Source of the DNA: Oscillospiraceae bacterium
GTDB taxonomy: Bacteria > Bacillota > Clostridia > Oscillospirales > Oscillospiraceae
Length of the DNA: 64,000 bases
Assembly: GCA_017458335.1 (NCBI GenBank)
Contig: JAFTFT010000027.1
Span: 1-64,000 of the forward strand
Reading direction: 5' to 3'
The translations under genes and the position numbers were made by a program. Position 1 is the first letter of the stretch. Each line of letters starts with the position of its first letter. Under the pieces are notes generated by a model, which was given only the letters and a program-made list of their open reading frames with translations, did no database searches and had not been told where the DNA came from. This document shows positions 33,084 to 40,976 of this stretch, piece by piece.

Positions 33084-34784
33084 ATGGAGAAACAAGTGAA
33101 AAAACAGCCCGGTTCTCTGCGCACCAAGCTTCTGAGAATCATCCTGCTGTGCTGGGTGCTGCCGATCGCGATCATTCTGACGGTGGCGGGCGTTCTGCTG
33201 CGTTCCAACTATGAACGGAATCTGCGGAGCCAGCTGGAGACCGACGCGGGTTATGTGCTCCGTCAGGAGGAACTGCTTCTGGACGCCGTCTTCGAAAGCT
33301 CAAAGGCGGTGAGCTACGACGGGGCGGTACGCAGCGCCTACCGGGATTATCTGCAGAACGGAGACCGGACGGCACTGTATCGTGGCGTGTCGGAGTATCT
33401 GTCGCAGACATTTGCTCGTGACGAACGGTTCCAGGCGGTGTTTGTCAGCTTCTGGGAGGATCTGAAGATCTATCCCTACATCATGAGCAGCGGCATCCGG
33501 GGGTACAGCATCCCGCGAAACTATCACCGAAGTGTGGAACCGCTGCTGCTGGAAGAGATGTCGGAAGCGGACACGGCGATCCGGATCCTGGTGTACGACA
33601 GGGAACTCTATGTCGCGCGCAACCTGCTGGACAGCAGCTTCCGTCCCTATGCCACGGTTGTGATGCTCTGTGACAAGAGCGGCCTGCTGAGCAGCTTTGA
33701 CAGCATCCGGGGGGCAGGCGGAGTCACACTGCTGCTGGATGACCTGATGCTGGACGAGACGGGAACACTCCGACAGGCAGAAAACACGGAGTCTCCCGAC
33801 GTGGATGTGCTGTGTTATGACGGAGACCTGGATGGTCACCGCCTGCAGCTGCAGGTTAAAACAGAGCCTTTTGATATCCTTGCGGACATCCCGGAACTGC
33901 GGGTCGCGGTGACGGGCGTGGTCCTGCTGGTCCTGCCTCTGCTGCTGGTGATGATCCTGCTTTTTCGCAGGCAGGTGACCAGACCGGTGGAAACGCTGCT
34001 GGATGCGACTGACCGTCTGCAGGGAGGGGAGCGAGGATACCAGATCAGCGACGAAGCGAAAAACAAGGAATTTGAACGCATCTACCGCCACTTCAACGCC
34101 ATGTCCAGTGAACTGCAGAACCAGTTTGAGCGTTCCTATCTGGAGCAGCAGGCCCTGCAGCAGGCGCGGGTCAAAGCGCTGCAGTCGCAGATCAATCCAC
34201 ACTTCCTCAATAACACCCTGGAGGTCATCAACTGGGAGGCACGGCTGGCGGGCGATGAGCGGGTGAGCGAGATGATCGAGGCGCTGTCCGTAATGCTGAA
34301 CGCAGCACTCGGCCGAGACGGCCGAAGCCGCATCCCTCTGCGGGAAGAACTGAGCTATGTCGACGCCTATCTTTACATTATTTCTCAGCGTCTGGGCGAA
34401 CGCCTGGTGATCAGCCGGGAGATCGACGAAGAACTGCTGGAGCTGCCGGTTCCGCGCCTGATCCTGCAGCCGCTGGTCGAAAACGCCGTGGAACATGATC
34501 TTGCACAGCACCGCGGAGGGGCACTCTCCGTCCGGGCATACCGCGTCGGGGATGAGATGGTGCTGGAGACCGAACACGACGGCAGCCTGAGCAGGGAGGA
34601 TCAGGAAAGCATCCGCGAAATGCTGGTATCATCTGTTGTGGATACGGAGATCTCCGGGCAGGTCGGCCTGAGAAATGTCAGACAGCGGCTGGAGCTGCTT
34701 TACGGACAGGCAGGACGGCTGAGCATCGAGCAGAGCGCAGAGGAACGGATTCTGGCGCAGGTTCGCTTCCCGATCGAATCCTGA
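33084..34784 (+). CDS. sensor histidine kinase, YesM/LytS-like class
   Basis: 566 residues. Transmembrane segments at about 20-42 and 280-302 frame an extracellular sensor domain of 240 residues, followed by HAMP, a His_kinase segment with QSQINPHFLNNTLEV (histidine about 371) and an HATPase domain (LQPLVENAVEHD, VGLRNVRQRL). YesM-type kinases usually sense sugars, often with the ABC solute-binding protein encoded beside them. It pairs with the AraC-type response regulator at 38111. The ATG at 33084 follows AGGGGG. Confidence 0.88.
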   Translation: MEKQVKKQPGSLRTKLLRIILLCWVLPIAIILTVAGVLLRSNYERNLRSQLETDAGYVLRQEELLLDAVFESSKAVSYDGAVRSAYRDYLQNGDRTALYRGVSEYLSQTFARDERFQAVFVSFWEDLKIYPYIMSSGIRGYSIPRNYHRSVEPLLLEEMSEADTAIRILVYDRELYVARNLLDSSFRPYATVVMLCDKSGLLSSFDSIRGAGGVTLLLDDLMLDETGTLRQAENTESPDVDVLCYDGDLDGHRLQLQVKTEPFDILADIPELRVAVTGVVLLVLPLLLVMILLFRRQVTRPVETLLDATDRLQGGERGYQISDEAKNKEFERIYRHFNAMSSELQNQFERSYLEQQALQQARVKALQSQINPHFLNNTLEVINWEARLAGDERVSEMIEALSVMLNAALGRDGRSRIPLREELSYVDAYLYIISQRLGERLVISREIDEELLELPVPRLILQPLVENAVEHDLAQHRGGALSVRAYRVGDEMVLETEHDGSLSREDQESIREMLVSSVVDTEISGQVGLRNVRQRLELLYGQAGRLSIEQSAEERILAQVRFPIES

Positions 34785-34802
34785 CAGTTTTTGCCGTTTA
34801 CA

Positions 34803-34864
34803 CAAAAACAGACAAGAAACGGCAAGGGCAGTTCTCACGCAAGCGGGGCATGATGTGTTATCAT
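34803..34864 (+). promoter_or_regulatory. promoter of the sugar-binding protein gene with repeated 23-bp element
   Basis: Second copy of the element (CAAAAACAGACAAGAAACGG, then CAA; 34803-34825) with TATCAT at 34859-34864. Spacing to the -10 is the same as upstream of chbP (56 nt from element start), and again no good -35 is present. Confidence 0.6.
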
Positions 34865-34920
34865 GAGGACACTGACAGCAAGGCATGTCACAAAAATCTG
34901 TAAACAGGGAGTGCACAAAC

Positions 34921-36177
34921 ATGAAAAAATCACTTGCAATGCTTCTGGTGCTGGTCCTTATGCTGAGCCTCGTGTCCGTGGCCGCATTTGCGGACAAGGC
35001 CGTCACGCTGAACGTGGTGACGTCCTACGGCGGAGATGACGGCAACCGCAAGAACTTTGAGAATGCGGTCAAGGCCTATGAAGAGTCCACCGGCAACAAG
35101 GTCAACGACGGCTCGGCCACTTCCAACGAAGAGTGGAAGGCCAAGGTGCTGACCGATTTTGAGACCGGTTCCGAACCCGATGTCCTCTTCTACTTCACCA
35201 ATGCGGACGCCGAGCCCTTCATCAGCGCCGGAAAGGTTGTCTCTCTCGAAGAGATTCGCGCCGAGTATCCCGATTATGCCGGCAACATGAAGGACAGCAT
35301 GATCGCGGTCGCCGCAGACGGAAAGCAGTATGCGGTTCCCTCCTCCGGCTACTGGGAGAATATGTTTGTCAACAGAAAGGTCCTGGAGGACTGCGGGGTT
35401 GCGGTTCCAGGCCCGGACTACACATGGGATCAGTTCCTCGCAGACTGCGAGAGCATCAAGGAAGCCGGCTATACCCCCATTGCCTGCTCACTGGTGGAAG
35501 TTCCCCACTACTGGTTTGAGTTCACCGTCATGAACAACGGTACGGTAGAGAATCATCTGGATGTCCCCGCGGCGGCGGATGATGCGGCGGCTGCCAAGTG
35601 GGCCGCAGGTCTGAACGATATCAAGGCCCTGTACGAAGCGGGTTACTTCCCTGCAAATACCCTGACCGCTTCCGACGCGGAGACGGTGGAACTCTTCAAC
35701 TCCGGCGAGGCGGCCTTCCTGATCGACGGAAGCTGGAAAGTCGGATACTTTACCGAGAACGCGGAAGATCTGAATGATTTTGCCATCGCCTATGTTCCCG
35801 GCAAGGGAGAGCGCAGCGCTTCCGAAGCCATCGGTGGCATCTCCATGGGCTACTTCATTACCACCAAGGCCTGGAACGATCCCGACAAGCGTGAAGCAGC
35901 GGTTGAGTTCGTAAGCCAGCTAACCTCCGATGAAACCCTGAGCACCTTTGTCACGACCGAAGTGACCGCCCTGGTAAACGGCGCGAAGCCTGAGGGCCTG
36001 AATCCCCTGCAGCAGTCCGCGGCTGACGCCAATGCCAGCATTACCGCCATCGCCGGTGCGGTACAGGACAGCCTGACGGCAGAAGCCCGCGGAGATCTGT
36101 TCGCCAATGTGCAGAATGTGGTCACCGGCAAGATGAGCGCTGAGGATGCCGTAGCTTCCGCGATTGCGCTGAACTGA
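34921..36177 (+). CDS. ABC transporter sugar-binding protein (family 1)
   Basis: 418 residues. A Sec signal peptide (MKKSLAMLLVLVLMLSLVSV..AAFA) precedes a MalE-like carbohydrate-binding fold (NVVTSYGGDDGNRKNFENAV, FETGSEPDVLFYF, WENMFVNRKVLED). There is no lipobox cysteine, so it may be released or held by other means. It has its own activator-type promoter and is followed by a strong hairpin before the permease genes, which would give excess binding protein over membrane components. Confidence 0.9.
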   Translation: MKKSLAMLLVLVLMLSLVSVAAFADKAVTLNVVTSYGGDDGNRKNFENAVKAYEESTGNKVNDGSATSNEEWKAKVLTDFETGSEPDVLFYFTNADAEPFISAGKVVSLEEIRAEYPDYAGNMKDSMIAVAADGKQYAVPSSGYWENMFVNRKVLEDCGVAVPGPDYTWDQFLADCESIKEAGYTPIACSLVEVPHYWFEFTVMNNGTVENHLDVPAAADDAAAAKWAAGLNDIKALYEAGYFPANTLTASDAETVELFNSGEAAFLIDGSWKVGYFTENAEDLNDFAIAYVPGKGERSASEAIGGISMGYFITTKAWNDPDKREAAVEFVSQLTSDETLSTFVTTEVTALVNGAKPEGLNPLQQSAADANASITAIAGAVQDSLTAEARGDLFANVQNVVTGKMSAEDAVASAIALN

Positions 36178-36210
36178 GAAACCGGACAGAGAAATCCCGC
36201 AACCGATGCA

Positions 36211-36239
36211 AGGCTGCTGCGCATGCAGCAGCCTTTTTC
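36211..36239 (+). terminator. attenuator hairpin between binding protein and permease genes
   Basis: AGGCTGCTGC-GCAT-GCAGCAGCCT, a perfect 10-bp stem followed by TTTTTCTT. Partial read-through would set the high ratio of binding protein to permease. Confidence 0.85.
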
Positions 36240-36271
36240 TTACAAACCCTGTCTGTTGAGGCGGTGAAGGT

Positions 36272-37198
36272 ATGAGTTCCATGATCTATAAGAAGAAAAG
36301 TCCGCTGATCCTGTTCCTGGTGCCGGCCTTTCTCTTCCTGCTGGTCTATCTGTATTACCCCTTCTTTCAGAACATTGTCAACACCTTCATGAAGATCGGA
36401 GGACTTGGACGTGCGGCGGAGGGACTGAATGAACCGTGGTATGAAAACTATCAGCGGCTCTGGACAGACCCCTATATGAGAACCGCGCTGAAAAACACGC
36501 TGTTGCTGACGGTTTGCACCATCGTCTTTCAGGTCGGGATCGCACTGATCCTGGCGCTGCTGGTGGATACGATCCGTGTGGGGGCACAGTTTTTCCGAAC
36601 TGTATACTTTTTCCCGATCGTGATCTCCGCTACGGCGCTCGGCCTGATGTTTAATCTGATCTTTCTCTACAAGGGCGGAATGGTGAACCAGCTGCTGCTG
36701 AACATGGGAAAGCTGCCCACCGAGGTCAAAGCCAGCGGCAAGGTTCTGGTCCAATGGCTGGACTGGAAAGATCAGGCCCACTTCCTCTTTACCATGCTGA
36801 TGCCGGTCATGTGGCAGTACGTCGGCTTCTATTTTGTCATCCTGATCACGGGACTGAACAACATCTCTCCGGATCTCTATGAGGCGGCGGCCCTGGATGG
36901 TGCAGACGGGTGGAAGAGGACGCGTTATATCACACTTCCGCTGCTGCGAAACGTTCTGTGCACCTGCCTGGTGCTGGCCATCACCGGCGCACTGAAGGTC
37001 TTTGACCTGCCGTGGATCATGTTCGGCGCGGGAATGCCGGAGAACATGAGCTGGCTCACGGGAACGTATATGTATGACCAGACCTTCAACAAGATGAATG
37101 TAGACTACGGCTCAACCATCGCGGTGCTGATCGTGGTGCTGGGCGTGATCCTCTCGAATGTTGCCAACCGGATCTTCCGCCCGTCGGAAGATCTCTGA
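36272..37198 (+). CDS. ABC sugar permease, MalF/UgpA type
   Basis: 308 residues with six predicted membrane segments and the EAA loop DLYEAAALDGADGWKRTRYITLP (about 205-227) that contacts the shared ATPase. No ATPase gene is in this cluster, so a general MsmK-like ATPase elsewhere must energise it, which is usual for these importers. It starts 94 nt behind the attenuator-separated binding-protein gene. Confidence 0.9.
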   Translation: MSSMIYKKKSPLILFLVPAFLFLLVYLYYPFFQNIVNTFMKIGGLGRAAEGLNEPWYENYQRLWTDPYMRTALKNTLLLTVCTIVFQVGIALILALLVDTIRVGAQFFRTVYFFPIVISATALGLMFNLIFLYKGGMVNQLLLNMGKLPTEVKASGKVLVQWLDWKDQAHFLFTMLMPVMWQYVGFYFVILITGLNNISPDLYEAAALDGADGWKRTRYITLPLLRNVLCTCLVLAITGALKVFDLPWIMFGAGMPENMSWLTGTYMYDQTFNKMNVDYGSTIAVLIVVLGVILSNVANRIFRPSEDL

Positions 37199-37219
37199 GA
37201 AAGGAGGGAGCAGAGCGCT

Positions 37220-38077
37220 GTGGATACCGGAAGAAAATCCGTCCCGAAGATCCTGACCTATGTGCTTCTCAGCTTCTGGGCGCTGACAACGATCTATCCC
37301 TTCATCTGGGTGATTCTCAACTCTTTCCGCAGAAAAGGCCTGATCATCTCTGATTCTTTTTCCCTGCCGCTGGGGGATGCCTTCACCTGGGACAACTATC
37401 TCACGGCCTGGGAGCGCTCGGACTTCAAGAACGCCTATCTCAACAGCTTCCTCATCTCGGGAACCGTGACGGTCGCCGTGGTGATCCTGGCCGGGCTTGC
37501 CGCCTACGGTCTGGTGCGATACCGCTTCCCGGGCAGAGGCCTGCTCTACAGCCTCATCATGGCGGGCATGATGTTCCCGGTCTTCTCGACGATCATTCCC
37601 GTCTTCCGTATGGAAGCGGTAATGGGCCTCGCCGGAACGGGAAACCGCTGGCTGAGCCTGCTGGCGGTGATCCTGCCGCAGATTGCGGGAAATCTCTGCT
37701 TTGCCATCATCATTCTGATGGGCTTTATCCAGTCGGTGCCGATCGAACTGGAGGAGAGCGCCTATCTGGACGGCTGCAATGTGTTTCAGATCTACTTCCA
37801 TATCATCATTCCGGCTGCGAAGTCGTCCTTTGCGACCGTTGCGATTTTTGCCTTTCTCTGGAGTTACAACGACCTGTTTACCCAGTCTTTCTTCCTGCGC
37901 TATCCGCAGGAACGGGCCATCACCGGGCTGCTGAATGAAATCAGTTCCCAGGCCGGCGTAAACTATGGTTTGATGGCAGCTTCGGTCGTCCTCGTGGTGA
38001 TCCCGGTTCTGATCGTTTATGTGTGCCTGCAGAAGCATATCATTAAAGGCTTGACGGCGGGCGCGGTCAAAGGCTAA
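37220..38077 (+). CDS. ABC sugar permease, MalG/UgpE type
   Basis: 285 residues with six membrane segments and the EAA-like loop ELEESAYLDGCNVFQIYFHIIIP (about 175-198). It is the partner of the preceding permease. The start is GTG at 37220, with AAGGAGGG about 11 nt upstream. The two-component regulator gene follows after 33 nt in the same unit. Confidence 0.9.
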   Translation: MDTGRKSVPKILTYVLLSFWALTTIYPFIWVILNSFRRKGLIISDSFSLPLGDAFTWDNYLTAWERSDFKNAYLNSFLISGTVTVAVVILAGLAAYGLVRYRFPGRGLLYSLIMAGMMFPVFSTIIPVFRMEAVMGLAGTGNRWLSLLAVILPQIAGNLCFAIIILMGFIQSVPIELEESAYLDGCNVFQIYFHIIIPAAKSSFATVAIFAFLWSYNDLFTQSFFLRYPQERAITGLLNEISSQAGVNYGLMAASVVLVVIPVLIVYVCLQKHIIKGLTAGAVKG

Positions 38078-38110
38078 AATCAGAGTATCAGAGGGAACGG
38101 GGGCGAGATC

Positions 38111-38848
38111 ATGTACCGTGTTGTTCTGATCGACGATGAGAGACTGATCGTAGAGGGCCTGAGCCGGGTGGTGAAATGGGCAGACTTCGGCTGCGAGATC
38201 GCGGCGACCGCGGAAGATGCGGTCACCGGCGCCGGAATCATTCGGAAGATCCGGCCGGATATTCTGTTCACGGATATCCGTATGCCGGGGCAGGACGGCC
38301 TGACCATGCTTGCCGGACTGAGGTCGGAGTTTCCGGACATGCAGGTGACGGTCCTGACCGGATATCGCGACTTCAGCTATGCACAGGAGGCCATACGGCT
38401 GGGGGTTACCCGCTTTCTGCTGAAGCCGTCCAAGATGGATGAGATCAACGAAGCACTGCAGACCATGACGGAACGCCTGAAGAAAAGCAGGCCGGACACG
38501 GAGAATGAGAATCCGGAAAACAGCCGGGCAGGCAGCTTCCTGGTCAAGCAGGCGGTGGCCTATATGGAGACGCACTACGCCGAGAAGCTGACCCTGCAGG
38601 AAGTGGCGGATGCCTGCTATGTATCCCAATGGCATCTGTCCAAGCTGCTGAACCGTTTTACGGAGCAGAGTTTTTATGACATCCTGAACAGCCAGCGCGT
38701 GGAAGCGGCCAAGAGGCTCCTGGCGGATCCGAGCCTGCGGATCGGAGACATCGGAGAAATGGTCGGATATGCCGACCCGGCGCATTTTGCCCGTATTTTC
38801 AAGAAAACCACCGGTATGAGCGCCAATGAGTACCGCAACAGTCTGTAA
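38111..38848 (+). CDS. response regulator with AraC-type DNA-binding domain (YesN-like)
   Basis: 245 residues. The receiver domain carries the acid pair DDE near the N-terminus and phospho-acceptor Asp in LFTDIRMPG (about 56), a linker spans about 125-140, and two AraC helix-turn-helix motifs follow (LTLQEVADACYVSQWHLSKLLNRF; IGEMVGYADPAHFARIFKKTTG). It is shorter than most YesN proteins. It is the likely partner of the kinase at 33084 and the likely binder of the repeated 23-bp element upstream of chbP and the binding-protein gene. Confidence 0.9.
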   Translation: MYRVVLIDDERLIVEGLSRVVKWADFGCEIAATAEDAVTGAGIIRKIRPDILFTDIRMPGQDGLTMLAGLRSEFPDMQVTVLTGYRDFSYAQEAIRLGVTRFLLKPSKMDEINEALQTMTERLKKSRPDTENENPENSRAGSFLVKQAVAYMETHYAEKLTLQEVADACYVSQWHLSKLLNRFTEQSFYDILNSQRVEAAKRLLADPSLRIGDIGEMVGYADPAHFARIFKKTTGMSANEYRNSL

Positions 38849-38888
38849 GAGAAAAAACGGGTAAAGCGCAGCAGAAAACGAAAAAAGG

Positions 38889-38937
38889 AACCGTCCGACG
38901 GCAGATTCTCAGAGAATTGTCCGACGGGCGGTTTTTT
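38889..38937 (+). terminator. terminator of the chbP/ABC/two-component locus
   Basis: AACCGTCCG pairs with CGGGCGGTT, enclosing an inner hairpin and running into TTTTTT. Confidence 0.8.
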
Positions 38938-39049
38938 GACTTCCTATTCGGTGAAATTCGGGGTATAATAACAGATGCGGACCGGCCCGAAGACCGCAGA
39001 AATCAGGACGCGGTTCAAGGAAAAACACATACACCGCAGGAGGGAGCAT

Positions 39050-39373
39050 ATGATTCGGTATTTCTTCATCTATCTCGGAATCATCAACGTGATTGCTTTC
39101 GGCCTGTTTGCCATGGATAAAAAGCGGGCGGTGTATAACGGCGAGATTGAGAAAGCCAAACGCAGACGGAAACCGGAGCCGGTCCGGACCATGAAGCGCC
39201 GGATCCCCGAAAAAACGCTGTTCGTCACAGCGGCTCTGGGAGGAAGCATCGGCGCCATGGCCGGAATGTGGCTCCTCCGGCACAAGACCAGACACTGGTA
39301 CTTTGTCTACGGAATGCCTGTGATCCTGCTGCTGCAGATGCTGATTGCCTGGATCGCGGTCAGAAAAATCTGA
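39050..39373 (+). CDS. DUF1294 family membrane protein
   Basis: 107 residues. An N-terminal helix (YFFIYLGIINVIAFGLFAMDKK), a basic segment, and a C-terminal helical pair with ALGGSIGAMAGMWLLRHKTRHWYFVYGMP, the DUF1294 signature (GGS.GA..GM...RHKT.H..F). Function is unknown. GGAGGG precedes the ATG by 5-6 nt. TATAAT at 38964-38969 with a weak -35 (TTCCTA, 17 bp upstream) could be its promoter. Confidence 0.8.
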   Translation: MIRYFFIYLGIINVIAFGLFAMDKKRAVYNGEIEKAKRRRKPEPVRTMKRRIPEKTLFVTAALGGSIGAMAGMWLLRHKTRHWYFVYGMPVILLLQMLIAWIAVRKI

Positions 39374-39400
39374 TCTTATACAGCCCGGAAGAACTGTCGA

Positions 39401-39429
39401 TTGAGATTTGAGTCCGGATATGCTATAAA
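39401..39429 (+). promoter_or_regulatory. sigma-A promoter of the EFR1-like gene
   Basis: TTGAGA (39401-39406), a 17-bp spacer and TATAAA (39424-39429). Confidence 0.75.
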
Positions 39430-39490
39430 AGACACAGAGGTCAAAAATGGGCAGAACTTTATCAATCTATTCAGGAGGGGTTTATACAAC

Positions 39491-40273
39491 ATGAGTACCA
39501 ATCTCATCTACTGCTATTCCGGAACCGGAAACTGTCTTGACATGGCGAAAAACATCGCAAAAGAGCTCGGAGATACCGACATTGTGATGATGCGTTCCTT
39601 CCCGGCTGTGACGGAAACGAAGGGCGCGAAAAGAGTCGGGTTTGTCTTCCCGTGCTTCGGCGGAGGTGCGCCGACGGATGTCCTGGAATATGCCAAATTC
39701 ATCCATATCACACCGGAGACCTATGTCTTCGCGGTGAGCCAGTCCGCAAGCTATGCCGGAACAGGCCTTGCCGAACTCAACAAGATCCATCCACTGGATT
39801 ACTGGAGAACAGTGACCCATCAGTGTTCCTGCATCTGGCTCTTCCCGCACACCCTGATGATGCCGCCGATGACACCGAAACAGGCCCAGAAGCGAAGCGA
39901 GAAGCTGGCCAAAGAAATCGGCCTCGAGATTCTCAGCATGGCCAAGACGGAGAAAAATCCGCCCAGAAACGTTCTGAATGCGGCGGAAAATGCCGGCTGG
40001 CCCATGATTTCGAAAAAGAAGGCCGAAGGCTTCCGGGTGAGCGACGCCTGCATCGGCTGCGGTCAGTGTGTGAAGCTGTGTCCCAGAGGGAACATCCGCC
40101 TGGAAAACGGCCGGGCCGTCATCGGGAACAACTGTGCACAGTGCCTGGGCTGCCTGCAGTTCTGCCCCACGGGCGCGATTTCTCTTGGCAGCGTCACGGA
40201 CAAGCGGGAACACTATCACAACCCGAATGTCAAAGCCGCCGATCTGATGGAGAAGGTTATCCACATCGATTGA
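39491..40273 (+). CDS. EFR1-type flavodoxin-ferredoxin fusion protein
   Basis: 260 residues. Residues 1-150 are a flavodoxin-like domain with the FMN phosphate loop YSGTGNCLD, and the C-terminal part holds two [4Fe-4S] clusters (CIGCGQCVKLCP and CAQCLGCLQFCP). It would pass electrons between flavin and low-potential ferredoxin partners in an anaerobe. A longer frame from 39401 overlaps the promoter; AGGAGGGG about 11 nt before ATG 39491 supports this start. The iorAB genes that need reduced ferredoxin are close by but convergent. Confidence 0.85.
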   Translation: MSTNLIYCYSGTGNCLDMAKNIAKELGDTDIVMMRSFPAVTETKGAKRVGFVFPCFGGGAPTDVLEYAKFIHITPETYVFAVSQSASYAGTGLAELNKIHPLDYWRTVTHQCSCIWLFPHTLMMPPMTPKQAQKRSEKLAKEIGLEILSMAKTEKNPPRNVLNAAENAGWPMISKKKAEGFRVSDACIGCGQCVKLCPRGNIRLENGRAVIGNNCAQCLGCLQFCPTGAISLGSVTDKREHYHNPNVKAADLMEKVIHID

Positions 40274-40331
40274 GCATGCACGATGTGTACCTGGCTCACT
40301 GCACAGACGGCAGGCTTTGACGTGACAAGTT

Positions 40332-40381
40332 AAAAAAAAGAAACGCCCGGATATCGGACCGTAAAGTCCGTTATCCGGGCG
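40332..40381 (-). terminator. terminator of iorAB
   Basis: CGCCCGGATA pairs with TATCCGGGCG around an inner stem; on the minus strand it ends in a run of eight T. It may also act on the plus strand less efficiently. Confidence 0.85.
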
Positions 40382-40400
40382 CTTTGCAAGTGTACAGTAA

Positions 40401-40976
40401 TTATTCCGCGGCGGCTCTGCCGGCGCGGTAGGCGGCGAGATTCAGCTCAAGAAACTTCGGCGGGACCGTTTCACGGATGACCGCCTCCCAGTCAATGTGA
40501 TCAAGCTGGAGTGCTTTTGTCATGGCGCCGAAGAGAACGATGTTCATGCACTTGACATTCCCAAGCTCCATGGCAATTTTTGAAGCGTCCAGTGTATAGC
40601 AGCGGAAGTTGGCCTCCATGGCTTCCAGACAGCCCTCGGGATAGGTCTCGAGGCCTGCGGCGATGGTAGAAGAGGGCATCTCATAGTCATTGATGACGGC
40701 GATGCCGTCCGGCTTCAGGAAGTGCGCATAGCGGACAGCCTCCATCTTCTCGAAAGCCACCATGAGATCAGCCGCTCCGTCTCCGATGACAGGGGAATAG
40801 ACCTTCTCGCCCCAATGAACCTGGGTGGAGACGCTTCCGCCGCGCTGGCTCATGCCGTGGACTTCGGACATCTTGACATCATAACCGGCGGACATGAGGC
40901 CGTTTACCAGAACCTTGGCCGTCAGAATGGCTCCCTGGCCGCCGACACCGACCAGAATTGCGCTTTTGCTGTTCAT
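40401..40976 (-). CDS. iorB: indolepyruvate:ferredoxin oxidoreductase, beta subunit
   Basis: 191 residues of the gamma-domain type of 2-oxoacid oxidoreductases: opening SAILVGVGGQGAILTAKVL, then VHGMSQRGGSVSTQVHWG. With IorA it decarboxylates aryl pyruvates to aryl-acyl-CoA and reduces ferredoxin. The true start is ATG 40976, preceded by AAGGAGG and overlapping the iorA stop by 4 nt; the longer frame from 41045 is an overlap with iorA. Confidence 0.93.
   Translation of the reverse strand: MNSKSAILVGVGGQGAILTAKVLVNGLMSAGYDVKMSEVHGMSQRGGSVSTQVHWGEKVYSPVIGDGAADLMVAFEKMEAVRYAHFLKPDGIAVINDYEMPSSTIAAGLETYPEGCLEAMEANFRCYTLDASKIAMELGNVKCMNIVLFGAMTKALQLDHIDWEAVIRETVPPKFLELNLAAYRAGRAAAE

Noticed and set aside
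34885-34920. Twelve-residue upstream extension of the sugar-binding protein
   Set aside because: The signal peptide starts properly at 34921 with a GGGAG site ahead of it.
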